DNA of 64,000 nucleotides, taken from positions 1,178,001 to 1,242,000 of the forward strand of contig CAXXIB010000004.1 of assembly GCA_963675925.2 (NCBI GenBank), given 5' to 3'. Positions 33,720 to 41,623 of the stretch are shown here, in pieces (position 1 is the stretch's first letter; every line of letters starts with the position of its first letter). The stretch is from CAXXOK01 sp963675925 (lineage in GTDB: Bacteria > Bacillota > Clostridia > Christensenellales > Aristaeellaceae). Both the position numbers and the translations under genes were made by a program. Under the pieces are notes generated by a model that was not told the origin of the DNA, did not search any database, and was given only the letters and a program-made list of their open reading frames with translations.

Positions 33720-34002
33720 GCGTTTTTTTAAATTTTATTTTTGGGTATGGAATCAGCGTTCCTATCGGGCATATACGACGATGGTTTCATCTCGTTACTC
33801 TTGTGGGTATTATACTTATGGGATATTGCATTGCAATGAGTATGTGATACATGCCTAGCGCTGCGAGCGAAGGCGCAAACAAAGCACATTGCCAGCTGCT
33901 TCTTATGGTATACTATTAAGTAAGAAAAGCTGGAAAAAGCGACATTGCAACTGCATGACCGAAGAATATAAGCAATCACACCGTGAAAAGGAGAGCATCC
34001 GC
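33720..34002. other. Noncoding stretch upstream of the DUF2892 gene
   Basis: No supportable gene. It contains the palindrome ATTGCA-T-TGCAAT (33825-33837) and the words ATATTGCATT (33823-33832) and CGAGCGAAG (33864-33872), both of which also occur at 23735 and 23762. Confidence 0.5.
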
Positions 34003-34206
34003 ATGAAGAAAAACATGGGAAACACTGATAGATGGGTTCGCATCATACTGGGAATTGGCCTGGTGGCCGTTCTACTCTTTGTCCAAAGCGCGTGGCGCTG
34101 GGTCGGCCTGCTGGGCATCGTATTGATCCTAACGTCGCTGGTCGGCTTCTGCCCGCTGTATGTACCGTTTGGCATTAACACCAACAAAGGCGGCAAGGCG
34201 GAGTAA
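34003..34206 (+). CDS. DUF2892 (YgaP transmembrane-type) small membrane protein
   Basis: A 67-residue protein with two hydrophobic helices (ILGIGLVAVLLFVQ and WVGLLGIVLILTSLV) and the family end GFCPLYVPFGINT with a cysteine. AAAAGGAG lies upstream. In YgaP this module is fused to a rhodanese domain; here it stands alone near thioredoxin and a rhodanese fusion. Role unproven. Confidence 0.85.
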   Translation: MKKNMGNTDRWVRIILGIGLVAVLLFVQSAWRWVGLLGIVLILTSLVGFCPLYVPFGINTNKGGKAE

Positions 34207-34226
34207 ACCCCGAAAGAGCGTGCTGA

Positions 34227-34260
34227 CAAACCCCTTGCACATAATGATGCAGGGGGTTTG
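34227..34260 (+). terminator. Intrinsic terminator after the DUF2892 gene
   Basis: CAAACCCCTTGCA (34227-34239) pairs with TGCAGGGGGTTTG (34248-34260). Confidence 0.7.
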
Positions 34261-34300
34261 CCGTAGGCGGATTGACAGGCTTGTTAAAACAATAACGTAT

Positions 34301-34341
34301 GTGACAAAGTCACGGACATGGTATGGGGCAGGTGTTATACT
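34301..34341 (+). promoter_or_regulatory. trxA promoter: extended -10 with a Crp/Fnr-like site centred near -41
   Basis: TATACT at 34336-34341 with TG one base upstream of it (34333-34334), an extended -10. The perfect inverted repeat GTGAC-AAA-GTCAC (34301-34313) is centred about 41 bases before the expected start, the class II activator position. A Crp/Fnr regulator is encoded just downstream. Confidence 0.55.
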
Positions 34342-34373
34342 GCAACCGTACACCCAATAAGGAGGATATAAAA

Positions 34374-34685
34374 ATGGCAGTTGTAACCTTAACGAAACAG
34401 AATTTTGAAACGGAAGTCATGCAGTCGGATAAGCCCGTGCTGATTGATTTCTGGGCAGCCTGGTGTGGCCCGTGCCGCATGGTATCGCCCATCGTGGATG
34501 AGATCGCCGCGGAAGAACCCTCTGTGAAAGTCGGCAAGGTGGATGTAGATTCCAATCCTGAGCTGGCACAGAAGTTCGGCGTCATGAGCATCCCGACCCT
34601 GATTGTCATGAAAGATGGCAAAGTCGACCAGCGTGTGGTCGGTGCCCGGCCCAAAGCGGCCATCAAGGAACTGCTCGGCCTGTAA
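34374..34685 (+). CDS. trxA: Thioredoxin
   Basis: A 103-residue thioredoxin: FWAAWCGPCRMV with redox cysteines C31 and C34, the cis-proline motif SIPTLIVMKDG, and full family length. RBS AAGGAGG. It reduces protein disulfides and could regenerate CoA-disulfide- or rhodanese-linked systems next door. The reductase-like gene at 22273 is a possible but distant partner. Confidence 0.97.
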   Translation: MAVVTLTKQNFETEVMQSDKPVLIDFWAAWCGPCRMVSPIVDEIAAEEPSVKVGKVDVDSNPELAQKFGVMSIPTLIVMKDGKVDQRVVGARPKAAIKELLGL

Positions 34686-34721
34686 ATGTGGGCCTCGGCG
34701 TTTCCGGCTTGCGTGGACAAA

Positions 34722-34755
34722 CCAAAGGTAGCCGCAGTTTTACGGCTACCTTTGG
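34722..34755. terminator. Strong hairpin between convergent trxA and Crp/Fnr genes
   Basis: CCAAAGGTAGCCG (34722-34734), 8-base loop, CGGCTACCTTTGG (34743-34755). No long U-run, but the position fits termination of trxA. Confidence 0.65.
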
Positions 34756-34785
34756 ACTGTCCCGGATAAGGCCGTGATGACTTGT

Positions 34786-35457
34786 TTATAAAAGCTTTCG
34801 AAGCTTTTGTTTATCGAGAATTTCCACACCGCCGCGGTGGACGGCAACAATGCCTTCCTTGGCAAAGTATTTCAGCATGCGGCTGACCACTTCCCGCGCG
34901 CTGCCCACATACCGGGCAATCTGCTCGTGGGTCATGGTCAGGTTATCAACACCAGTTTTTGCCGTCTCATCCAGCAGGAAAATAGCCAGTCGACGGTCGA
35001 AACTCATAAATAGGATTTGTTCCATCGCCCACATCACATCGGAAAAGCGTTCGGTAACCGAGCGCAGGGCGAAGTTTTCAACATAGATGTTGTGCTCCAT
35101 GACCCGTGAGAAGGTTTGCGAATCAATCAGGCACAGCTCGGTGGCGTGCACCGCTTCAATGAACAGGTCAAACGTAATGCTGTTGAGCAGGCACGATGCC
35201 GACAGCACACAGACCTCGCCGCCTACCAGGCGGAACAGCGTAACTTCCTTCCCCTCCTCGGAGAGGATATAGGCGCGCAGTTCGCCGGACTTGATTAACA
35301 AGACACCAACACAGTCGTTGCTGCCGGAATGGATAGTCTCTCCCGGTAAGAAGGCTTGGCTACGCACCTGCTGGGTGAGCAGGGTGGTGTCCTCATCATT
35401 TAGCTGGTTCCAAAACGGGAACATGGATTGTACGAATGCGAGTTCCGATGCTTGCAT
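34786..35457 (-). CDS. Crp/Fnr-family transcriptional regulator
   Basis: A 223-residue regulator: N-terminal cyclic-nucleotide-binding-like beta-barrel (GVLLIKSGELRAYILSEEGKEVTLFRL), a dimer helix, and a Crp-type HTH (MTHEQIARYVGSAREVVSRMLKYF). The barrel has the VCVLSASCLL segment with two close cysteines, common in Fnr-like redox sensors, but no N-terminal Fe-S cluster. It is divergent from CoA-disulfide reductase with only 46 bases between starts and convergent with trxA. It probably controls both. Confidence 0.92.
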   Translation of the reverse strand: MQASELAFVQSMFPFWNQLNDEDTTLLTQQVRSQAFLPGETIHSGSNDCVGVLLIKSGELRAYILSEEGKEVTLFRLVGGEVCVLSASCLLNSITFDLFIEAVHATELCLIDSQTFSRVMEHNIYVENFALRSVTERFSDVMWAMEQILFMSFDRRLAIFLLDETAKTGVDNLTMTHEQIARYVGSAREVVSRMLKYFAKEGIVAVHRGGVEILDKQKLRKLL

Positions 35458-35503
35458 AGTTCACCTCACAACTCTATTCTACCATAACAGAGGAGGATTT
35501 CAC

Positions 35504-37207
35504 ATGACGAGCCAAAAAGTACTCATCGTCGGCGGGGTTGCGGGCGGCGCTTCCGCAGCTGCCAGACTGCGCAGGCTTGACGAACAGGCGGAGATTATCC
35601 TGTTTGAACGGGGAGAGTATATCTCCTTTGCCAACTGCGGCCTGCCCTACTATATCGGCGGCGAGATTACCGATAAAGACGACCTGACCCTGCAAACCCC
35701 GCGCAGCTTCCATGCGCGCTTCAATGTGGATGTGCGCGCCCTAAGCGAAGTCACAGCCATAGATAGAGAGCATAAAACCGTAAGCGTTGTAAACCACCAG
35801 AGTGGAGAGCGCTATGAAGAAAGCTACGATCAGCTGGTTCTGTCCATGGGCGCCGAGCCTGTGGTGCCGCCGATTGATGGTATTAAGAATGATAAAGTAT
35901 TTACCCTGCGCAATATACCCGACACCTATAAGATCAAGGATTATATCCTTCGCGAGGACCCGCATACGGCCGTGGTAGTCGGCGGCGGGTATATCGGTGT
36001 GGAAATGGCCGAAAACCTGCACAGTGCAGGCCTTGAAGTTACGATGGTGGAAATGCTGGACCAGGTGATCGCGCCGCTGGACTATGATATGGCTGCCGAT
36101 GTGCACAACCATATTATCGACAAGGGCGTTAATTTGATGCTCAAGACCACCGTGAAAGCCGTGGAAGAACACGGCAATCACCTAAACGTGGTTTTAGATA
36201 AGGGCGAAGTGCCGGCGGATATGGTAATTCTCGCCATCGGCGTGCGCCCGGAAAGCCGCATTGCCAAGGAAGCCGGGCTGACCGTAAGCTCCCGCGGCGC
36301 GATTGTCGTCACCGATGATATGCGCACCAATGACCCGGCGATCTTTGCCGTTGGCGACGCTGTACAAGTGACCGATTTTATCACCCACGAGCAGACGCTC
36401 ATCCCGCTGGCCGGACCGGCCAACAAGCAGGGGCGCATTGCCGCCGATAACGTGGCCGGAGGCGACAGCCGCTACACCGGCACCCAGGGATCGGCCATTT
36501 TGAAGGTGTTTGACATGACGGTCGCCACCACCGGCATCAACGAAAAGACCGCCAAACGCCTGGAGCTTAACTACGATAAATCCTTTACCTATTCAGCCAG
36601 CCACGCCAGCTATTATCCCGGCGCGGAAAGCATGGCCGTGAAAGTGGTGTTTGAAAAAGGTACGGGCAAAATCCTCGGCGGGCAAATTGTGGGCTACGAG
36701 GGCGTAGATAAGCGCATTGATGTGCTGGCAACCGCGATCCGCTTTGGCGCGACCGCTGAAGACCTGACAAAGCTGGAGCTGGCGTACGCGCCGCCGTATT
36801 CATCGGCTAAAGACCCGGTCAATATGGCAGGGTTTGTCATCCAGAACCTGCTGACCGGCAAAGTAAAGAACTTCCACTGGCACGATGTGCACGACCTGCC
36901 CCGCGACGGCAGCGTGACGCTTTTGGATACCCGGTCCCGCGGCGAATACCGGGACGGTCATATCGACGGGTTTATCAATATCTCGGTGGATAAACTGCGC
37001 GAGCATATGGATGAACTGGACAAGTCAAAGCCCGTGTATCTGACCTGCCGGGTTGGCCTGCGCGGGTATGTGGCCGCGCGCATTCTTTCGCAGAACGGCT
37101 TTGAGGTGTATAACCTTTCCGGCGGATATCGCCTGTACTCCAGCATTTTCGGCGATGTGCCTGTCAGCACCGTGAACTTAAACCCCGAAACGCAGCGGCC
37201 GGAATAG
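35504..37207 (+). CDS. CoA-disulfide reductase fused to rhodanese (CoADR-Rhd; sulfur reductase family)
   Basis: A 567-residue flavoprotein. FAD motif GGVAGGASAAARLRR, redox cysteine C45 in SFANCGLPYYIGG, NAD(P) motif VVVGGGYIGVEMAENL, and a dimer domain; the C-terminal 100 residues are a rhodanese with TCRVGLRGY. Start 35504 has AGGAGG. Family members reduce CoA-disulfide, CoA-persulfide or polysulfide with NAD(P)H; the P. furiosus homolog is the CoA-dependent sulfur reductase NSR. With the Mbx-like operon 1.6 kb away, a role in sulfane-sulfur reduction is likely. Confidence 0.93.
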   Translation: MTSQKVLIVGGVAGGASAAARLRRLDEQAEIILFERGEYISFANCGLPYYIGGEITDKDDLTLQTPRSFHARFNVDVRALSEVTAIDREHKTVSVVNHQSGERYEESYDQLVLSMGAEPVVPPIDGIKNDKVFTLRNIPDTYKIKDYILREDPHTAVVVGGGYIGVEMAENLHSAGLEVTMVEMLDQVIAPLDYDMAADVHNHIIDKGVNLMLKTTVKAVEEHGNHLNVVLDKGEVPADMVILAIGVRPESRIAKEAGLTVSSRGAIVVTDDMRTNDPAIFAVGDAVQVTDFITHEQTLIPLAGPANKQGRIAADNVAGGDSRYTGTQGSAILKVFDMTVATTGINEKTAKRLELNYDKSFTYSASHASYYPGAESMAVKVVFEKGTGKILGGQIVGYEGVDKRIDVLATAIRFGATAEDLTKLELAYAPPYSSAKDPVNMAGFVIQNLLTGKVKNFHWHDVHDLPRDGSVTLLDTRSRGEYRDGHIDGFINISVDKLREHMDELDKSKPVYLTCRVGLRGYVAARILSQNGFEVYNLSGGYRLYSSIFGDVPVSTVNLNPETQRPE

Positions 37208-37245
37208 CCTCCGTTTCGTATTTTCATCGTATTCTCATCAAAATT

Positions 37246-37278
37246 AAACCATCCGCCGGTTGTCCGCGCGGATGGTTT
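37246..37278 (+). terminator. Intrinsic terminator after CoADR-rhodanese
   Basis: AAACCATCCGC (37246-37256) pairs with GCGGATGGTTT (37268-37278), followed by TTG. Confidence 0.85.
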
Positions 37279-37297
37279 TTGCTATGATGAACAAGGT

Positions 37298-37843
37298 TCA
37301 CTTTTTCTTTGGCGATTTCGGGTCTTCGGTTTTGCTGTCCTTGGGGGCGGGCGCAGGCTTTTTCGCCTGAGACTTGTCTTCGTAGAGCAGCGTGCTGCAC
37401 AGCAGCTGGTAGGCCGCGCCTTGCACCGCGCAGACCATCAGCGGCTGCGGCTGCAAATTGCCGATGGCGGCAAACACCGCCTGCTCCGTTTGGCAGAAGC
37501 TTTCGTAGTGTGCCTGCATGGAGACGCCCTCTTGTGGCTGCACCAGCGTTTTCATGGCTTCGGCTGAAATGGACTGTTTAAGGACGCAGATCATCAAAAG
37601 TTGCGCCAGCTGTTCCCGCCCGTATTTTTTGGCGACAGGGCGTTCTACCAGGCCGATTTTCACATGGTTATTCACCATTGACGGGGTGAAAATACGGTCG
37701 GTATTGATGAACAGGTCGCGGCAGCTGCGCTCGATAAAGGTAATGACCTGATCCATGTACAGTCCCAGATCCGGGATTAGCTCCCAGGGCATAGGCTGAA
37801 ACGCTTTCAAGCTTGCGGTGAAATCCTGCTGTCTGTATGCCAT
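37298..37843 (-). CDS. DUF1836 protein (MerR-like HTH)
   Basis: A 181-residue protein with the DUF1836 pattern: VITFIERSCRDLF, TPSMVNNHVKIGL and KKYGREQLAQLLMICVLKQ. The N-terminal half resembles a MerR winged helix. The C-terminal 25 residues are a low-complexity K/P/D tail. Start 37843 has GGAGG seven bases upstream. Widespread in Firmicutes, function not established. Confidence 0.88.
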   Translation of the reverse strand: MAYRQQDFTASLKAFQPMPWELIPDLGLYMDQVITFIERSCRDLFINTDRIFTPSMVNNHVKIGLVERPVAKKYGREQLAQLLMICVLKQSISAEAMKTLVQPQEGVSMQAHYESFCQTEQAVFAAIGNLQPQPLMVCAVQGAAYQLLCSTLLYEDKSQAKKPAPAPKDSKTEDPKSPKKK

Positions 37844-37947
37844 GGTGTCGCCTCCGTACCGTATACCTGTGACCATTTTCGGACCCTCTATTATTGTTTA
37901 CAGTATAACACATATTGTAAAATAGTTCAAGCGATAGAGATAACCAC

Positions 37948-37976
37948 TTGACAAACGTTACGATGTAGCGTAATCT
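37948..37976 (+). promoter_or_regulatory. Promoter of the SGNH hydrolase gene
   Basis: TTGACA (37948-37953), 17 bases, TAATCT (37971-37976). The spacer holds TTACG-ATGTAG-CGTAA, a dyad that could be an operator. Confidence 0.65.
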
Positions 37977-38010
37977 GGTAATAGATACTAGATATTAAGG
38001 ATGTGTACCT

Positions 38011-38700
38011 ATGTTCAACACAGAGATTCAAGTCTGGGGAGATTCCATCGCGGTCGGCATTACCTATAACGAACGACGGCAGCGGTATGTGATCTCAAAA
38101 GAGCGCTGCCCCAAGCGAATCTCGGATGAGTTGGACTTAAAGGTCGTCAACAACTCCAAAATGGGCGCGACCGTGCTGGACGGCCTGGAACGCTTTGAAG
38201 CCGCGGCCCCGGTAGAAGGCGCGCTGTGCGTGCTGGAATACGGCGGCAACGATTGCAATATGGACTGGGAAGAGGTTTCCAAAAATCCCGACCAGCCACC
38301 CCGTGCCAAGGTAGAGCTTTCGGTCTTTTCCCAAAAGCTTGAGGAGTTTATTCAAAAGATTGAGCAAAAGGGTATGAAAGCCATGCTCATCACCCCGCTG
38401 CCGCTGCACGCAGAAAAGTTTTTCAACTGGGTTTGCCAGGGGCTGGATCGCGATGCGATTTTAAAGGCCATTGGCGAGGTGCAAAACATTTACGGCTGGC
38501 AGGAGCGCTACGCCAATGCCGTGCGTAACGTAGCCGCCAAAACCAAAACCCCGCTGCTGGACCTACGGGATGCGATGCTGGCCAACAAGGAGTACCCAAA
38601 CCTCGTCTGCCGCGATGGCATGCATCTGGAGGACGCTGGATACCGCTTTGTGGCCGATACGCTGCTGCGTAGAATGCGGCTGATACCCGGCTGCGCGTAA
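38011..38700 (+). CDS. SGNH/GDSL-type esterase or lipase
   Basis: A 229-residue SGNH hydrolase: WGDSIAVG carries the nucleophile serine, GGNDCN gives the oxyanion asparagine, and RDGMHLEDAGY the catalytic Asp-His. No signal peptide, so cytosolic. Substrate unknown. Own promoter and terminator; monocistronic. Confidence 0.88.
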   Translation: MFNTEIQVWGDSIAVGITYNERRQRYVISKERCPKRISDELDLKVVNNSKMGATVLDGLERFEAAAPVEGALCVLEYGGNDCNMDWEEVSKNPDQPPRAKVELSVFSQKLEEFIQKIEQKGMKAMLITPLPLHAEKFFNWVCQGLDRDAILKAIGEVQNIYGWQERYANAVRNVAAKTKTPLLDLRDAMLANKEYPNLVCRDGMHLEDAGYRFVADTLLRRMRLIPGCA

Positions 38701-38716
38701 ACAGAATTTGCAATCT

Positions 38717-38739
38717 AGAGCCGTCAGGCTCTTTTTTTT
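38717..38739 (+). terminator. Intrinsic terminator after the SGNH hydrolase
   Basis: AGAGCC-GTCA-GGCTCT (38717-38732) followed by a run of T to 38739. Confidence 0.85.
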
Positions 38740-38761
38740 GTGCTGTTTTTAACTGATTTCA

Positions 38762-38790
38762 TTGACAACTATATCGTTATATCGTAATAT
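38762..38790 (+). promoter_or_regulatory. Promoter of the ArsR-mbx operon
   Basis: TTGACA (38762-38767), 17 bases, TAATAT (38785-38790). The spacer has ATATCG twice (ATATCGTTATATCG), a possible ArsR operator. The only clear promoter before the 13-gene operon. Confidence 0.65.
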
Positions 38791-38857
38791 ACAAATATAC
38801 TAATGGGTATGTTATGCCCAAAATCGCCAAATAATTAACAATCTTTACCGTGAAGAG

Positions 38858-39157
38858 GTGTTTGTCATCAAGGACGCTAAGGAAAGGCTGCAGCAGGTGA
38901 CCAAGACGGCGGAGCTGCTCAAGGTTATCTCCCATCCAGTCAGGCTATGCATTATCAAAGGGCTGATCATCGAACCCGGTTGCAATGTCTCAAAGATCAA
39001 GGGGTGTCTGGATATGCCACAGTCTACCGTGTCCCAGCACCTGGCCAAGCTCAAAGCCGCCAACATTGTGGAGGGCGTGCGCAACGGCCTGGAGGTTAAT
39101 TATTACGTTGTCAATCAAGATGTGAAAAAAATTGTCGACTGTCTCATTACGGACTGA
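38858..39157 (+). CDS. ArsR-family regulator with persulfide-sensor-like cysteines
   Basis: A 99-residue winged-helix protein with SHPVRLCIIKG and the recognition helix STVSQHLAKLKAANIV. Cysteines lie at 31, 42, 50 and 95. C31 in helix 2 and C95 in the last helix match the spacing of the sulfide/persulfide sensors SqrR and BigR (C41 and C107, from memory). The gene sits 27 bases before the first mbx gene, in the same transcript. In P. furiosus the mbx genes are controlled by SurR, another ArsR-fold redox regulator. The start is uncertain: GTG 38858 abuts AGAGG. Confidence 0.85.
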   Translation: MFVIKDAKERLQQVTKTAELLKVISHPVRLCIIKGLIIEPGCNVSKIKGCLDMPQSTVSQHLAKLKAANIVEGVRNGLEVNYYVVNQDVKKIVDCLITD

Positions 39158-39184
39158 CACATTAAAAAAGAAGGAAGACAAGCT

Positions 39185-39670
39185 ATGAGAAAATGGATTT
39201 CCACGTTTCTTGTTGTGTGGCTTACGTGGGTGCTGATTGCGGGCTTCACCCTGCCGGAAGTGCTGCTGGGCGGCGCGGTGGCGCTGGTGCTGTCGCTGCT
39301 GATTGCGCGGTATGTCAGCTATGCGTTTACGCTGCAGGGGATTGCAGGGGTGTTTCGGTTCCTCTTTGTGTTTATCCCGGTATTTTTGTACAAGCTGATA
39401 TTGGCAAACCTTGATATTGCCTATCGGGTCTTAAGCCCTAAACTGCCCATCAACCCGAAAATCGTGAAGGTGCCCACGCAGCTCAAAGGCGATTTTCAAA
39501 AGCTGCTGCTGGCCAATGCCATTACCCTGACGCCGGGAACGCTGACGCTGGATGTAGAAGACGACGGCCTGCTGATTCATTGGGTGAACGCAAAGGGCGA
39601 AAGCGAAGCGGATTTCAAAAAAGCAATTTCACAGGACTTTGAAGTGCTGCTGGGAGGGAAAGCCGAATGA
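39185..39670 (+). CDS. mbxA: MrpE-like subunit of the Mbx/Mbs-type complex
   Basis: A 161-residue protein with two to three N-terminal membrane helices and the MrpE/MnhE pattern (TLTPGTLTLDVEDDGLLIHWV). First gene of the ion-translocating module; in antiporters it is needed for assembly. RBS AAGGAAG. The stop overlaps the next start (ATGA). Confidence 0.9.
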   Translation: MRKWISTFLVVWLTWVLIAGFTLPEVLLGGAVALVLSLLIARYVSYAFTLQGIAGVFRFLFVFIPVFLYKLILANLDIAYRVLSPKLPINPKIVKVPTQLKGDFQKLLLANAITLTPGTLTLDVEDDGLLIHWVNAKGESEADFKKAISQDFEVLLGGKAE

Positions 39671-39921
39671 GTGTCAACTTAATTGTGTTTATCCTAATCG
39701 GCATCGGCGTGCTGTTTGCTGTAATCCGGCTGCTGCTTGGGCCAACGGTGTTTGACCGCGTGGTGGGGCTGGATACGCTCAACATTATCATCACGGCGTT
39801 GATCGCGTTTTTGGCGTTTGTATTTAAAAACTCTCTGTACCTGGACATTGCGCTGGCCTACGGCATTCTCTCCTTTATTGAGACCGTGCTGTTTGCCAGA
39901 TTTCTGGAGGGTAAACAGTGA
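39667..39921 (+). CDS. mbxB: MrpF-like subunit
   Basis: An 84-residue protein with three membrane helices and the MrpF motif LLLGPTVFDRVVGLD, then DIALAYGILSFIETV. Overlaps both neighbours by 1-4 bases. Part of the Na+/H+ antiporter-like module. Confidence 0.92.
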   Translation: MSVNLIVFILIGIGVLFAVIRLLLGPTVFDRVVGLDTLNIIITALIAFLAFVFKNSLYLDIALAYGILSFIETVLFARFLEGKQ

Positions 39922-40226
39922 TGAATATTTTAGGCTATATTTTTATGATCCTCGGGGGCATATTCCTGGCGCTTGGCGGGTTTGGCGTGTTCCGCATGCC
40001 GGATGTGTTTAACCGCATTCAGGCGGGCACGAAAGCAACCACGCTGGGTGCGTTTTCCATGCTGCTTGGCGTTGGGCTTGCTAACCCAAGCTGGCTTGTG
40101 AAAGCGCTGCTCATCATTGTGTTCATTGCCATTACCAACCCGGTGGGCAGCTCTGCGCTGGCACGGGCTGCGTACAAGAAAAACGTAAAACAATATGCAA
40201 AAGAAAACGGAAAGGCGGGTGAGTAG
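39921..40226 (+). CDS. mbxC: MrpG-like subunit
   Basis: A 101-residue protein with three membrane helices and the MrpG motif GVFRMPDVFNRIQAGTKATTLG. ATG 39921 shares a base with the previous stop; GTG 39918 is an alternative start. Ion-translocating module. Confidence 0.92.
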   Translation: MNILGYIFMILGGIFLALGGFGVFRMPDVFNRIQAGTKATTLGAFSMLLGVGLANPSWLVKALLIIVFIAITNPVGSSALARAAYKKNVKQYAKENGKAGE

Positions 40227-40227
40227 C

Positions 40228-40482
40228 ATGGACGTCATGGAACTACTGGAACTTGCCATGGGCATCGTGATGGTCGTGCTGGGCATTGTTGCCATCAACG
40301 CCAAAAAGAAGATCACATCGGTGATTATGCTGTCGGCTATCAGTATGCTGGCGGTCGTGCTGTTTGTTGTCATGCGCGCGCCGGATGTGGCCATCACCGA
40401 GGCCGTTATCGGCTCCGGGCTGGTTACGGTGCTCTTTGTGTTTACCCTCTTTACCAAGAAGAATGAAGGTGAAGACGTATGA
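40228..40482 (+). CDS. mbxD: MbhD/MrpA-C-terminal-like subunit (DUF4040)
   Basis: An 84-residue protein with three helices and MRAPDVAITEAVIGSGL, the signature shared by MbhD and the C-terminal part of MrpA. Start 40228 follows GGCGGGTGAG. It forms part of the proton/sodium path. Confidence 0.88.
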   Translation: MDVMELLELAMGIVMVVLGIVAINAKKKITSVIMLSAISMLAVVLFVVMRAPDVAITEAVIGSGLVTVLFVFTLFTKKNEGEDV

Positions 40483-41279
40483 AACAAGTCGTATCCATTC
40501 TTTTGGTACTCGCGCTTGGTGTGTTTATCTTCATCGCGCTGTACTTTGGCGATGCATCGCCCCTGCAGTTTACGCCTTTTGGTGAGGCCGATGTAAGCGG
40601 CCGCGTATCGCAGGGCTACCTTGACAAAAATGTGACCGCATCGGGCGAAGCGGCCGCGCTGACGGAAACCGAAACCACCGCAGCCGAACCCGGCGCGATC
40701 GTGTTTGGCGAAACCAAGGACGCGGAAACCGGCTCGGCCAATATGGTGACCTCCATCGTGGTCAACTATCGCTCGTTTGATACCCTGGGCGAGGTCACGG
40801 TCTTGTTTGTGGCGGCGCTTGGCGTGGGGCTGTTGCTCACCGGCAAACGCAGGCAGAAAGCGGCCTACGAAGCAAGCTTCATTTTAAAACATGGCGCACG
40901 CATGGTGTTTGGCATCATGATGGTCTTCGGCGTGTACGTGTTCACCCACGGTCACCTGACCCCCGGCGGGGGCTTCCCCGGCGGCAGTATCATCGCTGCG
41001 GCGATTATGCTGCTCTACATTGCCGATAATGAGTTCCAACTGAAGGTGAAAGCCTTTAAGGCTGCCGAGGGCGTTGCAGGCTCGCTGTATGTCATCGCAG
41101 GTCTTCTGGGGCTGATCATTGGCGGGTATTTCCTGCAAAACATCCTGCCCACGGGCGTGGTTGGCGAGCTGCTAAGCGCTGGAATTATCCCGATTGTTTA
41201 TATCCTGATCGGCCTTAAGGTCGGCAGCGAGCTGTCCGGCGTAATCGCGGGCTTTGCCACAGAGGAGGAAGCAGAATGA
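40479..41279 (+). CDS. mbxF: Fused MbhE-like and MrpB-like subunit
   Basis: A 266-residue protein. The first ~125 residues carry VTSIVVNYRSFDTLGEVTVLF, typical of MbhE. The rest is MrpB/MnhB (FTHGHLTPGGGFPGGSIIA). The fusion yields the 13-gene count and the absence of a separate E gene, as in the archaeal mbx operon. An alanine/threonine/glutamate-rich external linker lies near residues 45-80. Confidence 0.88.
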   Translation: MKQVVSILLVLALGVFIFIALYFGDASPLQFTPFGEADVSGRVSQGYLDKNVTASGEAAALTETETTAAEPGAIVFGETKDAETGSANMVTSIVVNYRSFDTLGEVTVLFVAALGVGLLLTGKRRQKAAYEASFILKHGARMVFGIMMVFGVYVFTHGHLTPGGGFPGGSIIAAAIMLLYIADNEFQLKVKAFKAAEGVAGSLYVIAGLLGLIIGGYFLQNILPTGVVGELLSAGIIPIVYILIGLKVGSELSGVIAGFATEEEAE

Positions 41280-41623
41280 TACAGTATGTTTCCATTGCGC
41301 TGATGTTGGTCGGTATATACGGTCTGCTGACACAGAAAAATGTCATCAAGCTGATTGTATCGCTGAACATTTTCGAGGTTGGCATCAACGTGTTTATCAT
41401 CTCGGTGGGGTATGTTTCAGGCGGCATTGCGCCCATCCTCACCTCGCAGAACAATACCTCCGCACTGCTGTTTGTCGATCCGCTGCCCCAGGCACTGGTG
41501 CTGACTTCCATCGTCATCGGCGTGGGTGTAACCGCGCTGGCGCTGGCGTTTGCGCGCAGACTGCACAAGCAGTACGGAACCTATAATCTGGATGAAATGG
41601 AGGGCGAATCGGATGTTGCTTGA
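41276..41623 (+). CDS. mbxG: MrpC/NuoK-like subunit
   Basis: A 115-residue protein with three helices; LNIFEVGINVFIIS carries the membrane glutamate typical of NuoK/MrpC, and the end DPLPQALVLTSIVIGVGVTAL fits MrpC. Overlaps both neighbours. Confidence 0.92.
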   Translation: MIQYVSIALMLVGIYGLLTQKNVIKLIVSLNIFEVGINVFIISVGYVSGGIAPILTSQNNTSALLFVDPLPQALVLTSIVIGVGVTALALAFARRLHKQYGTYNLDEMEGESDVA

